Below are positions 4,401-5,338 of a DNA stretch of 5,338 nucleotides, one piece after another. Both the position numbers and the translations under genes were made by a program. The stretch is from contig JBQCIO010000069.1 in assembly GCA_051953655.1 (NCBI GenBank), forward strand, positions 1 through 5,338. Direction: 5' to 3'. Source of the DNA: JBQCHF01 sp051953655 (GTDB lineage Bacteria > Actinomycetota > Actinomycetes > Motilibacterales > Motilibacteraceae). The notes beneath the pieces are model-generated. The model was not told the origin of the DNA and did no database searches. It saw only the letters and a program-made list of their open reading frames with translations. Positions within the stretch are counted from its first letter, which is position 1, and every line of letters starts with the position of its first letter.

Positions 4401-5338
4401 CGGCCCTCCTCCTCGCGGAACAGCGACGAGATCACCCGCAGGGCGAAGGTGGCCACGACGATGGTGGCGACCACGACGACGACGCCGGCGGCCGCCGCCT
4501 CGCCGTACTCGTACTTGCGGAACATCGTCAGGTAGATCTCGTAGGGCAGGTTGGTGGTGGCCGTGCCCGGGCCGCCCTGGGTGATGGTGAAGATGGCGTC
4601 GAAGGTCTGCACCACGTAGACCGAGCCGAGCAGCACCGACAGCTCGATGTACTGGCGCAGGTGCGGCAGCGTGATGTGCCGGAAGGTCTGCAGCCCGGTG
4701 GCGCCGTCCATCCTGGCCGCCTCCAGGACGTCGCCCGGCTGCGACTGCAGCCCGGCCAGCAGGATGAGCATCATGAACGGGGTCCACTGCCACACCAGGG
4801 CGACGACCACGGCCAGCTTGGGGAAGTCCGAGACCCAGTCCATCGTGGGGCCGGTGCCGCCGAACAGGTGCGCGACGGCGTTGAGGGTGCCGTTGAGCAG
4901 GCCGTAGCTCGGGTTGTAGAGGACGTGCTTCCACAGCAGGGCCGCGGCCACCGGCATCACCAGGAACGGGGCGATGAGCAGGGTGCGGGCCACGCCGCGC
5001 CCGGGGAAGCGCCGGTCCAGCAGCAGCGCCAGGCCCAGCCCGACCAGCACGCTGCCGACGACGACGGCCGCGGTGAGCGCGACAGTGTTGACCACGGCGG
5101 CCCGCAGCCGCTGGTCGGTGAACACGAACAGGTAGTTGTCCAGCCCGGTGAACCGCCGGCTGCCCGGACGCAGGATGTTCCAGGAGAACGTGCTGATGAC
5201 CAGCGTCACGACGAACGGCAGCTGGGTCACCACCACGGTGAACACCAGGGCGGGCATGAGCGGGAGCCGCCGACGCCACCGTGCGGAGCGCGCAGCGTCC
5301 TTCGAGGGGGCGAGGCCGCCGAGACGGGTGGGCGGGTG
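4397..5338 (-). CDS. Carbohydrate ABC transporter permease, MalF type (5' end outside window)
   Basis: This is the other channel subunit of the same CUT1 importer; 313 residues are visible. Counting from the first internal Met (at 5257), hydrophobic segments lie at about 2-24, 53-80, 91-112, 147-170, 203-225 and 253-277, with the EAA loop at E179-A180-A181, D184-G185-A186 and P198. The segment TQGGPGTATTNLPYEIYL (226-243) is the conserved signature of MalF-type sugar permeases, and the NLPY form is one I associate with polyol transporters. The Met at 5257 has no ribosome binding site. The frame continues open for 27 codons to the window edge with no stop and no ATG, GTG or TTG, reading a basic ARSARWRRRLPL stretch that typically precedes the first membrane helix. 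The true start is therefore beyond base 5338 and the gene is partial. Its stop overlaps the start of the next permease. Confidence 0.92.
   Translation of the reverse strand, partial: HPPTRLGGLAPSKDAARSARWRRRLPLMPALVFTVVVTQLPFVVTLVISTFSWNILRPGSRRFTGLDNYLFVFTDQRLRAAVVNTVALTAAVVVGSVLVGLGLALLLDRRFPGRGVARTLLIAPFLVMPVAAALLWKHVLYNPSYGLLNGTLNAVAHLFGGTGPTMDWVSDFPKLAVVVALVWQWTPFMMLILLAGLQSQPGDVLEAARMDGATGLQTFRHITLPHLRQYIELSVLLGSVYVVQTFDAIFTITQGGPGTATTNLPYEIYLTMFRKYEYGEAAAAGVVVVVATIVVATFALRVISSLFREEEGR
4401..4413 (-). promoter_or_regulatory. Ribosome binding site inside the upstream permease gene
   Basis: On the minus strand GAGGAGGAGG lies within the last codons of the MalF-type permease and ends four bases before the ATG at 4400. 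Two overlapping registers of AGGAGG give spacings of about four or seven bases. Together with the ATGA stop/start overlap this fixes the start of the second permease despite its unusual N-terminal tail. Confidence 0.65.

Noticed and set aside
174..4535. A 1453-codon open frame on the plus strand running across nearly the whole window
   Set aside because: It is antisense to the aminotransferase, dehydrogenase and permease genes and out of frame with the LysR gene. Its product is compositionally biased (Gly, Arg, Ala, His, Gln) with no domain. Stop codons are rare in such frames of very GC-rich DNA.
4401..5279. Upstream extension of the second permease into one 605-residue protein
   Set aside because: The extended part is an out-of-frame reading of the MalF-type permease gene. 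The ATGA overlap and the ribosome binding site at 4401-4413 place the start at 4400.

Overview
The window is very GC-rich DNA with the strong third-position G/C bias of an actinobacterium. A Geodermatophilaceae-like or related soil actinomycete is my guess from composition and gene style, not from any search. It holds five genes: two partly or fully independent on the left (a class V aminotransferase-fold enzyme and a divergent LysR regulator) and a minus-strand carbohydrate/polyol uptake and oxidation operon on the right, whose upstream part lies beyond the window.

Left part. Bases 1 to about 100 are extreme G/C homopolymer and GC-repeat sequence. They resemble a contig end or low-quality sequence, with a GC hairpin and short T run inside. 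A possible C-terminus of a plus-strand gene ends at 145. The space from 146 to 320 holds a strong hairpin (211-242) nested exactly inside a wider imperfect palindrome (176-277), placed where two converging genes would end. The class V aminotransferase-fold PLP enzyme (321-1388, minus) and the LysR regulator (1459-2379, plus) diverge from a 70-base promoter region. That region has two dyads of identical geometry (4-base arms, 7-base spacer). One carries the LysR T-N11-A signature and overlaps both the regulator's -10 box and its start codon, and the regulator mRNA looks leaderless.

Right part. Reading on the minus strand, a MalF-type sugar permease (5' end outside the window), a MalG-type permease (ATGA overlap) and a zinc-dependent medium-chain dehydrogenase of the sorbitol/polyol type follow one another. 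The likely pathway is import of a polyol or sugar by an ABC importer, then oxidation of the polyol by the NAD-dependent dehydrogenase. The solute-binding protein is presumably upstream, outside the window. No ATPase gene follows the permeases, so it must lie upstream or be a shared ATPase elsewhere. The dehydrogenase gene meets the LysR gene tail to tail with 17 bases between the stops.

Overall the protein-coding content is conventional. The less ordinary features are the nested palindrome, the compact divergent promoter with its overlapping LysR-type dyad, and a CxxC motif in the regulator. I see no evidence of a mobile element, CRISPR array, tRNA or rRNA, or a new defence or other system.
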